A stretch of DNA of 13,409 nucleotides from Candidatus Brocadiia bacterium (lineage in GTDB: Bacteria; Planctomycetota; MHYJ01; WSZJ01): contig JABWAY010000086.1 of assembly GCA_013360825.1 (NCBI GenBank), forward strand, positions 1-13,409, written 5' to 3'. The translations under genes were made by a program, and so were the position numbers. Under the pieces are notes generated by a model, which worked only from the letters and a program-made list of their open reading frames with translations, was not told the DNA's origin and ran no database searches. Numbering within the stretch: position 1 is the stretch's first letter; every line of letters starts with the position of its first letter. Below are positions 1 to 6,443 of the stretch, one piece after another.

Positions 1-1
1 C

Positions 2-100
2 GAGTCGGGAGAGACGGAGCAGCTCGAGGCCCGCCGCGCCGAGATGCGGACGGCGTGCGCGGAGGCGGGGGTGGCGGCGCTGGAGGAAACCTCCGCCTGA
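2..100 (+). CDS. C-terminal end of an unidentified protein (partial, runs off left edge)
   Basis: An open frame enters from the left edge and stops at TGA 98-100, giving 32 residues rich in Glu, Ala and Arg that end in EETSA. The composition fits an alpha-helical, possibly coiled-coil C-terminus. No motif is recognisable and no function can be given. The gene converges on the tail of the PIN fragment, whose stop is at 117, leaving 16 bases between them. The gap holds a small GC-rich dyad (101-113) without a T-run. It is called as coding because the frame is open from the edge and its GC-rich third positions match the neighbours; 32 codons alone is weak evidence. Confidence 0.4.
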   Translation, partial: ESGETEQLEARRAEMRTACAEAGVAALEETSA

Positions 101-116
101 CGGCGGGCCGCCGGTG

Positions 117-297
117 TCAGGTGGCGTCGAATTGCCAGACTTTGATGAATTTCGGATCCAGAGGCGCGAAGTCCTTGTCGCAGGTGATCAGCGTGGCATG
201 CGCCGCGGCCGCAGATGCCGCGATCCACACGTCGTTGTTCCCGATCGCTTTCCCCGACTTCCACGCGAAATTCTGGATGTCGGCATACCGCTCAATC
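117..297 (-). pseudogene. 3' fragment of PIN-domain (VapC-like) toxin, cut off by IS66 insertion
   Basis: Read on the minus strand, this segment encodes the last 56 residues of a PIN-domain RNase plus the bases next to the insertion point, ending at TGA 117-119. The hallmark NNDVWIAASA followed by LITCDKDF is the second half of the PIN active site. In the rejoined protein these give D106 and D124, two of the four acidic metal ligands. The fragment has no start codon of its own and is separated from its 5' half (2775-3033) by the 2477-bp IS66 element. It lies in the same frame as tnpC and downstream of it, but the tnpC TAA at 366-368 separates them, so no product is expected. Confidence 0.93.
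290..297. repeat. Target-site duplication, left copy (GCTCAATC)
   Basis: GCTCAATC lies immediately outside the left inverted repeat and is repeated exactly at 2775-2782 outside the right one. IS66-family elements are known to duplicate 8 bp. Keeping one copy restores the PIN reading frame. Confidence 0.95.
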
Positions 298-330
298 GTA
301 AGCGTTCGGCCATCCTCATCTTGATTCGGC
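298..330. repeat. IS66 left terminal inverted repeat
   Basis: It begins GTAAGCGTTCGGCCAT, the GTAAGCG terminus characteristic of IS66. It is identical to the right end for the first 16 bases, then similar over about 33 bases with three mismatches and a one-base gap. Confidence 0.93.
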
Positions 331-365
331 GCGCCCTGTAACCCCGTCTTCGGGCTCTCCCGCCG

Positions 366-1952
366 TTATCTCGCGATTTCCGCGACGGCCTTTGCGGCGG
401 CGAGCGTGTCGGCGAGGCGTGCCTTGGCCCAGTTGAGCGGGAAGAGATCCGCGATGTTCCGTGCGGGGGTCGTGGCGACGCGCATGAGGACATCGGCCAG
501 ATAGGCCTCGGGGTCCACGCCGTGGAGTTTGCAGGTGGAGACGAGGGTGTAGAAGATGGCGGCGCGGTGCCCCCCTTCGTCGGAGCCTGCAAACTCCCAG
601 TTTTTTCTCCCGACCGCGACGCATCGCAGAGCGCGTTCGGCCGCATTGTTATCGATCGGCAGGAAGCCGTGCTGGATGTAGAGCTCGAGCGCGGGCCAGT
701 TCCTCGTGGCGTAGGCGATGGCCTGGCCCATGGGGCTTGAGGGGAGGATCTCGAGGGCGGCCTCGTCGAGCCATGTCTTGAAGTCCGCGAGGATCGGCGC
801 GGAATCGGTCTGGCGGAGCGACTTGCGATCATCGTGGCTCATGTCGTGAGCGAGCTTCTCGACGTCGTAGAGTTTGCTGATCCATGCCAGTGCGATGTTG
901 GCGGACAGCGCATCGGTGGTGCGGGAGTCGTAGAACTTTCTCCGGACGTGGGCCCAGCAGAGAACTTCCCGGATGCGGCCGGCTTTGAAGATCGCGTCGT
1001 AGCCGGCGTAGGCGTCGGCGATGAGGAAGCCCGCGTAGTCGGCGAGGTGGCGGGCGGGATGCTCGCCTCTTCGGTCGGGAGAGTACTTGTAACCCAGGTG
1101 GGGATGGTCCCGGTCGCCGCAGTAGACCCACAATCGGCCCTCGCGGGTCTGGTCGAGGAGAGGGTCGAGGACCGGTACCGGTGTTTCATCAGAGTTGATG
1201 GCGCGGGAGAGCAGGATTTCTTCGAACATCGCGTCCGCGATCGGCTTGAGCAGCGCGGCGGCGGGGATGAGCCACCCGACCATCGTCGAGCGGGCGATCT
1301 TGAAGCCACAGCGGGCGAAGATGGCCTCCTGCCGGTAGAGAGGCAGGTGGTCGGCGTACTTGTTGGTGATGATGTGGGCGATGAGCCGCGGCCCCGGGAG
1401 GGCTTTTTCGAGCGGCTGGGGAGGCGGGTCCGCGGTGACGACGTTGGCCTGGCAGGGTTTGCAGGCGATCTTCTCGCGCCGGACGACCTGGACCTTGAAC
1501 GTGGCGGGGGTGTACTCAAGACGCTCGGCCTCGTCGAACCCGATGGTGACGCACGGTCCGCCGCACGTGGCGCAGCTGCGGTCGCCCTCGGGGACGGTGA
1601 CGACAATCGTCTCGCGCGGCAGGTCCCTGGGGAGGACGCGGCGGCCATGGCCCGGAGTTTTCTCTTCGACGCGGGCCTCGATCGCCTCCTCGGCCTTTGC
1701 CTGGGCCTGCTCGATCCGGCCGACTTCTCCCTGGAGGCCGGCGAAGGCCAGAAGGAGCTGATCGACCACGAGTTTCTCCGACTTGCGCCCGAACGTGCTG
1801 CGGCGGAGCAGGTCGATCTGGTGCTGGAGGGCCTGGATGCGCTTCTTCGCCTCGGCAAGCTGGGCGGAGAGCCCTTCGATCGTGGCCCGGAGAACGGACG
1901 GATCGTCCGGGAGGGCGGCGGAGGTGGGCGCGGGAGTCGTCACGGTCGTCAT
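366..1952 (-). CDS. tnpC: IS66 family transposase TnpC (DDE)
   Basis: This 528-residue protein is the catalytic transposase of the IS66 element and is of normal family length. An N-terminal leucine-zipper-like helix (about 20-90) contains the family motif RRSTFGRKSEK (51-60). A zinc-finger region follows, with CATC at 127-130 and CKPC at 164-167. The DDE core has D255 (NSDETPV), D313 (ADAYAGY) and E439 (DNNAAERALR). An IS66 C-terminal domain covers about 460-510. The start ATG at 1950-1952 lies 59 bases after the tnpB stop and lacks a clear Shine-Dalgarno sequence. No frameshift or stop interrupts it, so it is judged functional. Confidence 0.97.
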   Translation of the reverse strand: MTTVTTPAPTSAALPDDPSVLRATIEGLSAQLAEAKKRIQALQHQIDLLRRSTFGRKSEKLVVDQLLLAFAGLQGEVGRIEQAQAKAEEAIEARVEEKTPGHGRRVLPRDLPRETIVVTVPEGDRSCATCGGPCVTIGFDEAERLEYTPATFKVQVVRREKIACKPCQANVVTADPPPQPLEKALPGPRLIAHIITNKYADHLPLYRQEAIFARCGFKIARSTMVGWLIPAAALLKPIADAMFEEILLSRAINSDETPVPVLDPLLDQTREGRLWVYCGDRDHPHLGYKYSPDRRGEHPARHLADYAGFLIADAYAGYDAIFKAGRIREVLCWAHVRRKFYDSRTTDALSANIALAWISKLYDVEKLAHDMSHDDRKSLRQTDSAPILADFKTWLDEAALEILPSSPMGQAIAYATRNWPALELYIQHGFLPIDNNAAERALRCVAVGRKNWEFAGSDEGGHRAAIFYTLVSTCKLHGVDPEAYLADVLMRVATTPARNIADLFPLNWAKARLADTLAAAKAVAEIAR

Positions 1953-2011
1953 GGGTATTCAAACAGCGAAGACCCGCAAAAGGTTTCGGGTATTCCGGAA
2001 TTACGATGTTT

Positions 2012-2371
2012 TTATTTCACAATTCCGCGCCCGTGGACGAAACGCGCCCTGCGCGTGGCTCCCGCGAGGTCAATCCCCTCCAGGATGAGCCCGAGCTCTG
2101 CCGCCTCCATCTCGAAACTGACCGCGCCGGCTCCCGGAAACCGAAAACTGCCGTGCTCCAGGCGCTTGGACCAGAGGCAGAAACCCGTCCTGTCCCAATA
2201 GAGAACCTTCACTCGATTCGCGCGCTTGCCCCGGAACACAAACAGGTGCCCCGAGAGCGGGTCCCCCTTGAGCTCGTCGCGGACAAGCGCCGCCAGGCCA
2301 TCAAACCCCTTTCGCATGTCCGCCGGCTCGGACGCCACCCAGATCCGCACGGATGGAGGCAGGCTCAGCAC
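2012..2371 (-). CDS. tnpB: IS66 family accessory protein TnpB (IS66 Orf2)
   Basis: This 119-residue protein has the IS66 Orf2-like signature: ADMRKGFDGLAALV near residues 18-31, then HLFVFRGKRANRVKVLYWD and GFCLWSKRLE. It is needed for transposition in IS66 elements that carry it, but its biochemical role is not established. The start is GTG at 2369-2371, inside the end of tnpA. The TGA of tnpA falls within GTGCTGA, giving a 7-base overlap that indicates translational coupling. Length and order match the family and no damage is visible. Confidence 0.95.
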   Translation of the reverse strand: MLSLPPSVRIWVASEPADMRKGFDGLAALVRDELKGDPLSGHLFVFRGKRANRVKVLYWDRTGFCLWSKRLEHGSFRFPGAGAVSFEMEAAELGLILEGIDLAGATRRARFVHGRGIVK

Positions 2372-2694
2372 AGAGAACTCTCCAGCGCCAGGACCAGCCT
2401 CTGCAGCGTCACCTCGTCGAACCCCGGCCGTACCCGGATCGTCCGCCCTCCCCGGATCCCGAGCTCCAGAGCAACGTCGGTGCCCGCCAGGAGGCGCACG
2501 GGCACGAGATGCGGCTTCGAAGGTGAGACTGCCCGAGGCTTCAACGGCGCCGGGCGGTACTTCCAGGACCTGAAGGCGTGCAGAGAAACGCCACGGCGCT
2601 GACAGAACTCGGTCTGCGTCAGGCCGCTCTTCTCCTGCTCCATCAGCAGGCCGCGGCGGCGGGCACTTTCAGCTTCGGCTGGGCGAGAGGGCAT
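2365..2694 (-). CDS. tnpA: IS66 family accessory protein TnpA (helix-turn-helix)
   Basis: This 109-residue protein is the first gene of the IS66 operon. Residues 18-46 (MEQEKSGLTQTEFCQRRGVS and on through FRSWKYR) form the helix-turn-helix typical of IS66 OrfA proteins, which probably bind the element ends. The C-terminal part (GIRGGRTIRVRPGFDEVTLQRL) is also conserved in the family. The ATG at 2694 has a GGAG sequence six bases upstream (2701-2704). The 80 bases between the start and the right IS end hold the inverted repeat and would carry any IS promoter, though no clear -35/-10 pair was seen. Confidence 0.93.
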   Translation of the reverse strand: MPSRPAEAESARRRGLLMEQEKSGLTQTEFCQRRGVSLHAFRSWKYRPAPLKPRAVSPSKPHLVPVRLLAGTDVALELGIRGGRTIRVRPGFDEVTLQRLVLALESSLC

Positions 2695-2742
2695 CGATTT
2701 CTCCGCAATGTGGGTGCAGAGAAATCATCAGGGACGCGCGGC

Positions 2743-2774
2743 GCAGAATCCAGATGGAATGGCCGAACGCTTAC
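2743..2774. repeat. IS66 right terminal inverted repeat
   Basis: Its reverse complement begins GTAAGCGTTCGGCCAT, identical to the left end for 16 bases, with weaker identity inward to 2743. It abuts the right copy of the duplicated GCTCAATC. Confidence 0.93.
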
Positions 2775-2782
2775 GCTCAATC
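2775..2782. repeat. Target-site duplication, right copy (GCTCAATC)
   Basis: This is an exact match to 290-297 directly outside the right IS66 inverted repeat. Confidence 0.95.
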
Positions 2783-3032
2783 ACGATGGGGACTCTCGCG
2801 TCGAGGACGACGAGTTCCTGAAAGAGTCTGCTGAGCCGATCGCGCTTCGCCGCCCCCCACCCCCAGAACTCCGCCAGCGCCATCGCCTCTGCAATGGAGA
2901 CAACCGACAGGAGAGGCTTGTGGACTCGAGTGCTCAACCCGGCCGCGGCATTGATCCGCCTGCCGACCTCGTTATCGCGAATGAGATGAATGAGAGCGCT
3001 CGTGTCGAGCAGCAGGTCCTCTACGGCTGCCA

Positions 3033-3959
3033 TCAGGAGAGGCGCTCCAGCGCCCGCCGAATCTCCTCGTCGCTCTCCTCCCCGGGCCACTGCCCGACGA
3101 TGGCGTTGATCCCGGAACGCGCCCCCTGCGGCACGCGCAGCTGCGCGGCGTCGAGCGATCCGACCAGCGGCCGCGGCATTTCAGCCCAGACTCGCACATC
3201 CCCATTCGCCGCCTCGATCGCGGTCGCCTCCAGCCGGAGTACCCGGCCGGACGGACGGAACTTCGCCAGGCCATGGACCACGGCGTTGTTCCCCCAGAAC
3301 GCGGGCAGCGCCTTGAGAAGGTCGGGATCCTCAGGGACGAGCCCTTGAAGCTGGCTGCCGTCCTCCAGCAGGAGCCGGAAGGCGCGATCGGAGTGGCTGA
3401 TCTGGTCCAGTTTTCCCGCCACGACGACCTGGTGGTCGCGTGGGATTTCGCGCCGCAGTCGGCCGACGCCGTCGAGCGCTTCCGCATCGACGCGCAGGGC
3501 ACGCCGCCCGTCCAGCTTCACGGAGTGAATGCCCCGCCGCAAGACGCTTCTCAGGTTCTCGACGACATCGATCAGCCCGTCGTCGAACTTCACGCTGTCC
3601 TTCTGCCCCGTCAGGAGGTCCTCCGCCGAGTCCTCGAACAGCTGAAGTCCCGTCGCCGACGGATCAATTTCCTGGAAGAACTCCCGCTGGTTAAAGCGCT
3701 CGGGATCGGCCTCCGCCAGGGAGCGGGCCTCCAGCACGATGCAGGTCGATCCGGCCTCCGCCCCGGTGAATTCAAACTCCGCCGCCCGCTCAACCCAGAC
3801 CGGCGCGGCGCCGCTTGCGGTGCTGCGCCCCTCAACGCGCAGACGGACGGCTCTTCGTGCTCCCTCGACGAGCACGTGGAGGAGGTCGCGCAGGAGGGCA
3901 CCGGACACGCGTTTCCCGTGGGCAGCTGGTCCGCTCAGTATGATGCGGTGAACTTTCAT
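3033..3959 (-). CDS. Large antitoxin-like protein partnered with PIN toxin
   Basis: This 308-residue protein from ATG 3957-3959 (beginning MKVHRIILSGP) sits directly upstream of the PIN gene and overlaps its start by one base (TGATG). I recognise no named domain. The C-terminus, GQWPGEESDEEIRRALERLS, resembles the short acidic helix of PIN-partner antitoxins (W-P-G-x-E-S/T-D-E-E-I). Residues 176-250 alternate short hydrophobic strands with turns (VVVAGKLDQI, FRLLLEDGSQLQG, AVVHGLAKFRPSGR), suggesting a beta-rich, perhaps OB-like module. This is far longer than the usual 70-100 residue antitoxin. Another in-frame ATG at 3968 would add three residues, and the frame stays open to 4145; MKV was chosen as the first strong hydrophobic start. 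Role as antitoxin is inferred from position and C-terminus only. Confidence 0.75.
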   Translation of the reverse strand: MKVHRIILSGPAAHGKRVSGALLRDLLHVLVEGARRAVRLRVEGRSTASGAAPVWVERAAEFEFTGAEAGSTCIVLEARSLAEADPERFNQREFFQEIDPSATGLQLFEDSAEDLLTGQKDSVKFDDGLIDVVENLRSVLRRGIHSVKLDGRRALRVDAEALDGVGRLRREIPRDHQVVVAGKLDQISHSDRAFRLLLEDGSQLQGLVPEDPDLLKALPAFWGNNAVVHGLAKFRPSGRVLRLEATAIEAANGDVRVWAEMPRPLVGSLDAAQLRVPQGARSGINAIVGQWPGEESDEEIRRALERLS

Positions 3960-3968
3960 GGGTCCCAT

Positions 3969-4204
3969 CGTAGCAGAGGAAGGCCGGAGTTCTCTCCCTG
4001 CCCGCCGGGACAGGATGGGGAACTCCCCGAGCATTCTCCTCAGCCTCGGCGGGGCGATCACGACCGACAGCGCCCGCACGGGCGGTCGCATTCGAGGCGG
4101 CATTCCCGAGCGCAATCGTGAGGTCCACCCCGCGCCGCTCAGCATCTGTCACAATTCCCGACCCCGCGCGTAAGTACCGCCGACCCGACCCTCTCCCCCT
4201 TTCC
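3969..4204. other. Divergent intergenic region between antitoxin-like gene and DUF2130 gene
   Basis: These roughly 240 bases separate two divergently transcribed genes and should hold both promoters. The frames open here on both strands are extensions or shadows without ribosome-binding sites. I saw no convincing -35/-10 pair, operator repeat or hairpin. Confidence 0.4.
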
Positions 4205-4210
4205 GGAGGT
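4205..4210 (+). promoter_or_regulatory. Shine-Dalgarno sequence GGAGGT of DUF2130 gene
   Basis: A perfect GGAGGT lies three bases before the ATG at 4214. It fixes the start there, although the frame is open back to 4118. Confidence 0.8.
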
Positions 4211-4213
4211 CCC

Positions 4214-5854
4214 ATGCCCGATCTCATCGCCTGCCCGAATTGCGGAACTCGTTTCGAAGCCGGCGCCGTCATGCGCGAGCAGGTCGGGCGCGAGCTGCGC
4301 CAGGAGTTCCAGGCGGAGGCGCAGCGCCAGGTCGCCCTGGCGGTCGAGGTCGCCCGCGCCGAGGCGAACGACGAGCTCGGGCAGAAAAACGAGGAGCTGC
4401 GGGGGGCGCGGCGAAAGCTCGAGGAGGCGGCCCGGGAGCAGGCGGAGGCGCTTCGCCGCCAGCGCGATCTCGAGGAGCGGCAGCGGCTGGCCGAAGTCGA
4501 GGTCGAGAAACGGATCGCCGCCGAGGGCGCCCGCATCCGGGAGCAGGCCGACCGGGAGGCCCGGGAGCGCGCGGCGGCCGCGCTGGCCGCGCAGGCCACG
4601 GCGATGGACAAGGAACTCGCCGAGTCCCGGGTGAAACTGGCGGACGCCGCCCGGAAAGAAGCCGACCTCCTCCGCAAGGAACGCGAGCTCGCCGACCGGG
4701 AGATCCAGTCCGGGCTCGAAATGGAGAAGCGCTTCACCGCCGAGGCCGCGAAGATCCGCGAGCGGGCCGAGCAGGACGCCGCCGAACGCGCGAGGGTCGA
4801 GGCCGACAACCAGCGCCTCCGCGAGCAGGAGCAACTGCTCAGGATCCAGGGGCTCAATCGGACCGTCGCCGACCTCCAGCAGAAACTCCAGCAGGGGTCG
4901 ATGCAGACGCAGGGCGAGGCCCAGGAAGTCACCCTCCGGAACATCCTCGTGGACGCATTCCCCCGCGACACCATCGAGGACGTCCCGAAGGGAATGGAAG
5001 GCGCCGACCTCGTCCAGCGCGTCGCCGACGCCGCCGGCGCCCCCGTCGGCGTCATCCTCTGGGAGAGCAAACGCACCAAGCACTGGTCCGACGAATGGCT
5101 CGCCAAACTCTCCCAGGACCGCACCGAGGCCCGCGCCGGCGTCGCCGTCCTCGTCACCCAGGCCCTCCCCGAGGGGATCCCCCAGTTCGGCGAACGCAAC
5201 GGCATCTGGATCTGCTCCTGGCCCCACGCCCGCGCCCTCGCCGCCGTCCTCCGCTCCGGCATGGCCGAACTCGCCCGGACCCGCCTCGCCGCCGAAGGGC
5301 GCGGCGACAAGATCGACAAACTCTACGCCTACCTCACCGGCCCCGATTTCAAGAACCGGATGCAGGGCGCCCTCGAGGCCATCGTCACCCTCCGCTCCGA
5401 CCTCGAGGACGAAAAGCGCGCCATGTCCCGCCTCTGGTCCAGACGCGAAAAGCAGATCGAGCGCGCCGAGACCGGCATCAGCCGGTTCGTCGGGGACGTG
5501 CAGGGGATCGGCGCGCTGCCGGCGGACGCCATGCCGACGCTCGGCCTCGAACTGGCGCCGCCCGCTCTCGGCGCAGGGGACGCCGAGGACGACGCCGACG
5601 CCGCAGAGGAGCCCGCCCGCGAACCCGCCCCCCCCGCCGACGGAACACTCGTCGAGATTCTCTTCGCCCTCCTCCCCGAAGACGGCACCGCCATCGGAAA
5701 CGCCACCTGCCAGCACCAGTTCCTCCAGGCCGCCCGGGACCATCTCGGCCGCGACCTCATCGAAGCCGACTACCTCCAGTGCCGCGACGCCCTCCTGGCG
5801 CAGAAGCGCGCCCGGAAGGGAAAAGGGCGCGGGGGGTCGGTGGCGCGGGTGTGA
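4214..5854 (+). CDS. DUF2130 domain protein with N-terminal CPNCG, long coiled coil and C-terminal winged-helix-like tail
   Basis: This 546-residue protein opens with ACPNCGTRF (C7, C10), a half zinc-ribbon. A highly charged coiled coil follows (about 20-235). The DUF2130 core (about 236-430) contains EAQEVTLRNIL, VGVILWESKRTKHW and ISRFVGDVQGI. The E-S-K in WESKRT (284-286) with flanking strands fits the suggested restriction-endonuclease-like fold of DUF2130, but activity is unproven. After an acidic Ala/Pro linker (450-477), residues 478-546 look like a winged helix ending GKGRGGSV, an extension I do not regard as standard for DUF2130 proteins. The start is set by GGAGGT. It is transcribed alone, divergent from the antitoxin-like gene and convergent with the ORF6N gene. 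Substrate is unknown. Confidence 0.9.
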   Translation: MPDLIACPNCGTRFEAGAVMREQVGRELRQEFQAEAQRQVALAVEVARAEANDELGQKNEELRGARRKLEEAAREQAEALRRQRDLEERQRLAEVEVEKRIAAEGARIREQADREARERAAAALAAQATAMDKELAESRVKLADAARKEADLLRKERELADREIQSGLEMEKRFTAEAAKIRERAEQDAAERARVEADNQRLREQEQLLRIQGLNRTVADLQQKLQQGSMQTQGEAQEVTLRNILVDAFPRDTIEDVPKGMEGADLVQRVADAAGAPVGVILWESKRTKHWSDEWLAKLSQDRTEARAGVAVLVTQALPEGIPQFGERNGIWICSWPHARALAAVLRSGMAELARTRLAAEGRGDKIDKLYAYLTGPDFKNRMQGALEAIVTLRSDLEDEKRAMSRLWSRREKQIERAETGISRFVGDVQGIGALPADAMPTLGLELAPPALGAGDAEDDADAAEEPAREPAPPADGTLVEILFALLPEDGTAIGNATCQHQFLQAARDHLGRDLIEADYLQCRDALLAQKRARKGKGRGGSVARV

Positions 5855-5897
5855 GGGCCGGGAGGAATCGGTTCCAATCTGCAGCCGGTTGACCGAG

Positions 5898-6443
5898 TCA
5901 GCGCTTCGGCCTGACGTGGAATCCGATCTTCTTCCTCCGGCGCTCCGGCGGCGGATTCATGAGCCCGCGGATCGCCCGGAGAATCTCGCCGATCGCCTCG
6001 TCATGCGACCCGACCCGTTGCTCGAGCTCACCCAGCTTCTGTGCCAGTTCCTGGTGCGTCTCGAGCAGTTCGCGGAGACGGGAGAAGGCCCGCATGATGG
6101 CGATATTGACCCGGATGGCGCGCTCGCTCCTCAGGACGCTGGAGAGCATGGCGACCCCATGTTCCGTGAACACAAAGGGCGAGACTTGACGGCCGCCACG
6201 TCCTCGTGGCTTTGATATTCCAGATTGGAATAGCAAAGCCCGCGACTCCTCGGGCGTCAGCCGAAACATGAAATCCGCAGGAAATCTCGCGGGGTTCCGC
6301 TTCCCGGCCTTGTTCAGGTTGGCCGTCGTGACCCCATCAATCCCTCGGAGGCCGATTTCGTGCGGATCCCGAGCGTCCTCCGGCCCGGTGACGGCGCCGC
6401 AACGTTCTACCCCGCCCCCTGGAACACATGCCTCCGGTGCCAC
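5898..6443 (-). pseudogene. ORF6N domain protein, N-terminally truncated
   Basis: From about residue 37 onward this is a good ORF6N protein, a phage anti-repressor-like DNA-binding family: GVTTANLNKAGKRNPARFPADFMFRLT, then FVFTEHGVAMLSSVLRSERAIRVNIAIMRAFSRLRELLETH, a coiled-coil stretch (125-160) and the usual basic tail KKIGFHVRPKR. The expected N-terminal block (R-G-x-x-V-x-L-D-x-D-L-A-x-L-Y) is missing. Residues 1-30 are unrelated, and the only ATG (6441-6443) lies inside the 3' end of the HNH gene, which stops at 6407. The true start was probably lost by a deletion around 6350-6400. A shortened product translated by coupling to the HNH gene remains possible. The gene converges on the DUF2130 gene, with 43 bases between stops. 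Confidence 0.75.

Larger units (their letters stand above)
298..2774 (-). mobile_element. Complete IS66-family insertion sequence (2477 bp)
   Basis: The element has both terminal inverted repeats, an exact 8-bp target duplication, and the three-gene order tnpA-tnpB-tnpC (2694 to 366 on the minus strand) that defines the IS66 family. Its length of 2477 bp is typical for the family. All three reading frames are intact, with catalytic residues present in tnpC, so it looks potentially active and recently inserted. It has landed inside a PIN-domain toxin gene in the same orientation as that gene. No passenger genes are seen. I cannot name the IS without a database match. Confidence 0.97.
2728..3033 (-). 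pseudogene. 5' part of PIN-domain (VapC-like) toxin, interrupted by IS66
   Basis: Starting at ATG 3031-3033, this frame encodes the N-terminal 87 residues of a PIN-domain RNase: LLLDTSALIHLIR with D10, and SIAEAMALAEF with E49. After R87 it crosses into the IS66 right end and picks up 14 foreign residues before a TGA at 2728-2730, giving a 101-residue product. That product lacks D106 and D124 and should be inactive. Excising the IS with one GCTCAATC copy gives a continuous 432-base frame (143 residues) that joins ...VIE-R87-Y88-ADIQNF.... PIN toxins of VapC type cleave RNA, often tRNA. The start overlaps the stop of the upstream gene as TGATG, so the pair formed a coupled two-gene operon. Confidence 0.93.

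Noticed and set aside
101..113. GC-rich dyad between the left-edge gene and the PIN fragment as a terminator
   Set aside because: The stem is only 5 bp with a 3-base loop and there is no T-tract; too weak to call.
342..354. Small CCCG/CGGG hairpin after tnpC
   Set aside because: A 4-bp stem without a T-run is expected by chance in GC-rich DNA.
366..368. Read-through of the tnpC stop into the PIN 3' fragment (same frame)
   Set aside because: The frames are aligned and open after the TAA, but there is no stop-suppression signal visible; alignment is a one-in-three coincidence.
834..2201. 455-aa open frame on + across tnpC and beyond
   Set aside because: It is antisense to the intact tnpC, has acidic Gly/Val-rich low-complexity composition and no domain; it is a GC-rich codon shadow.
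3832..5319. 495-aa Ser/Arg-rich frame on -
   Set aside because: It is a shadow of the DUF2130 coiled coil; the Ser/Arg composition is the usual artefact of reading GC-rich coding DNA in the wrong frame.
4139..5743. 534-aa open frame on - opposite the DUF2130 gene, and a 550-aa Arg-rich frame on + at 4240-5892
   Set aside because: Both are shadows of the DUF2130 gene, which has the recognised motifs and a perfect Shine-Dalgarno sequence; the shadows are low-complexity.
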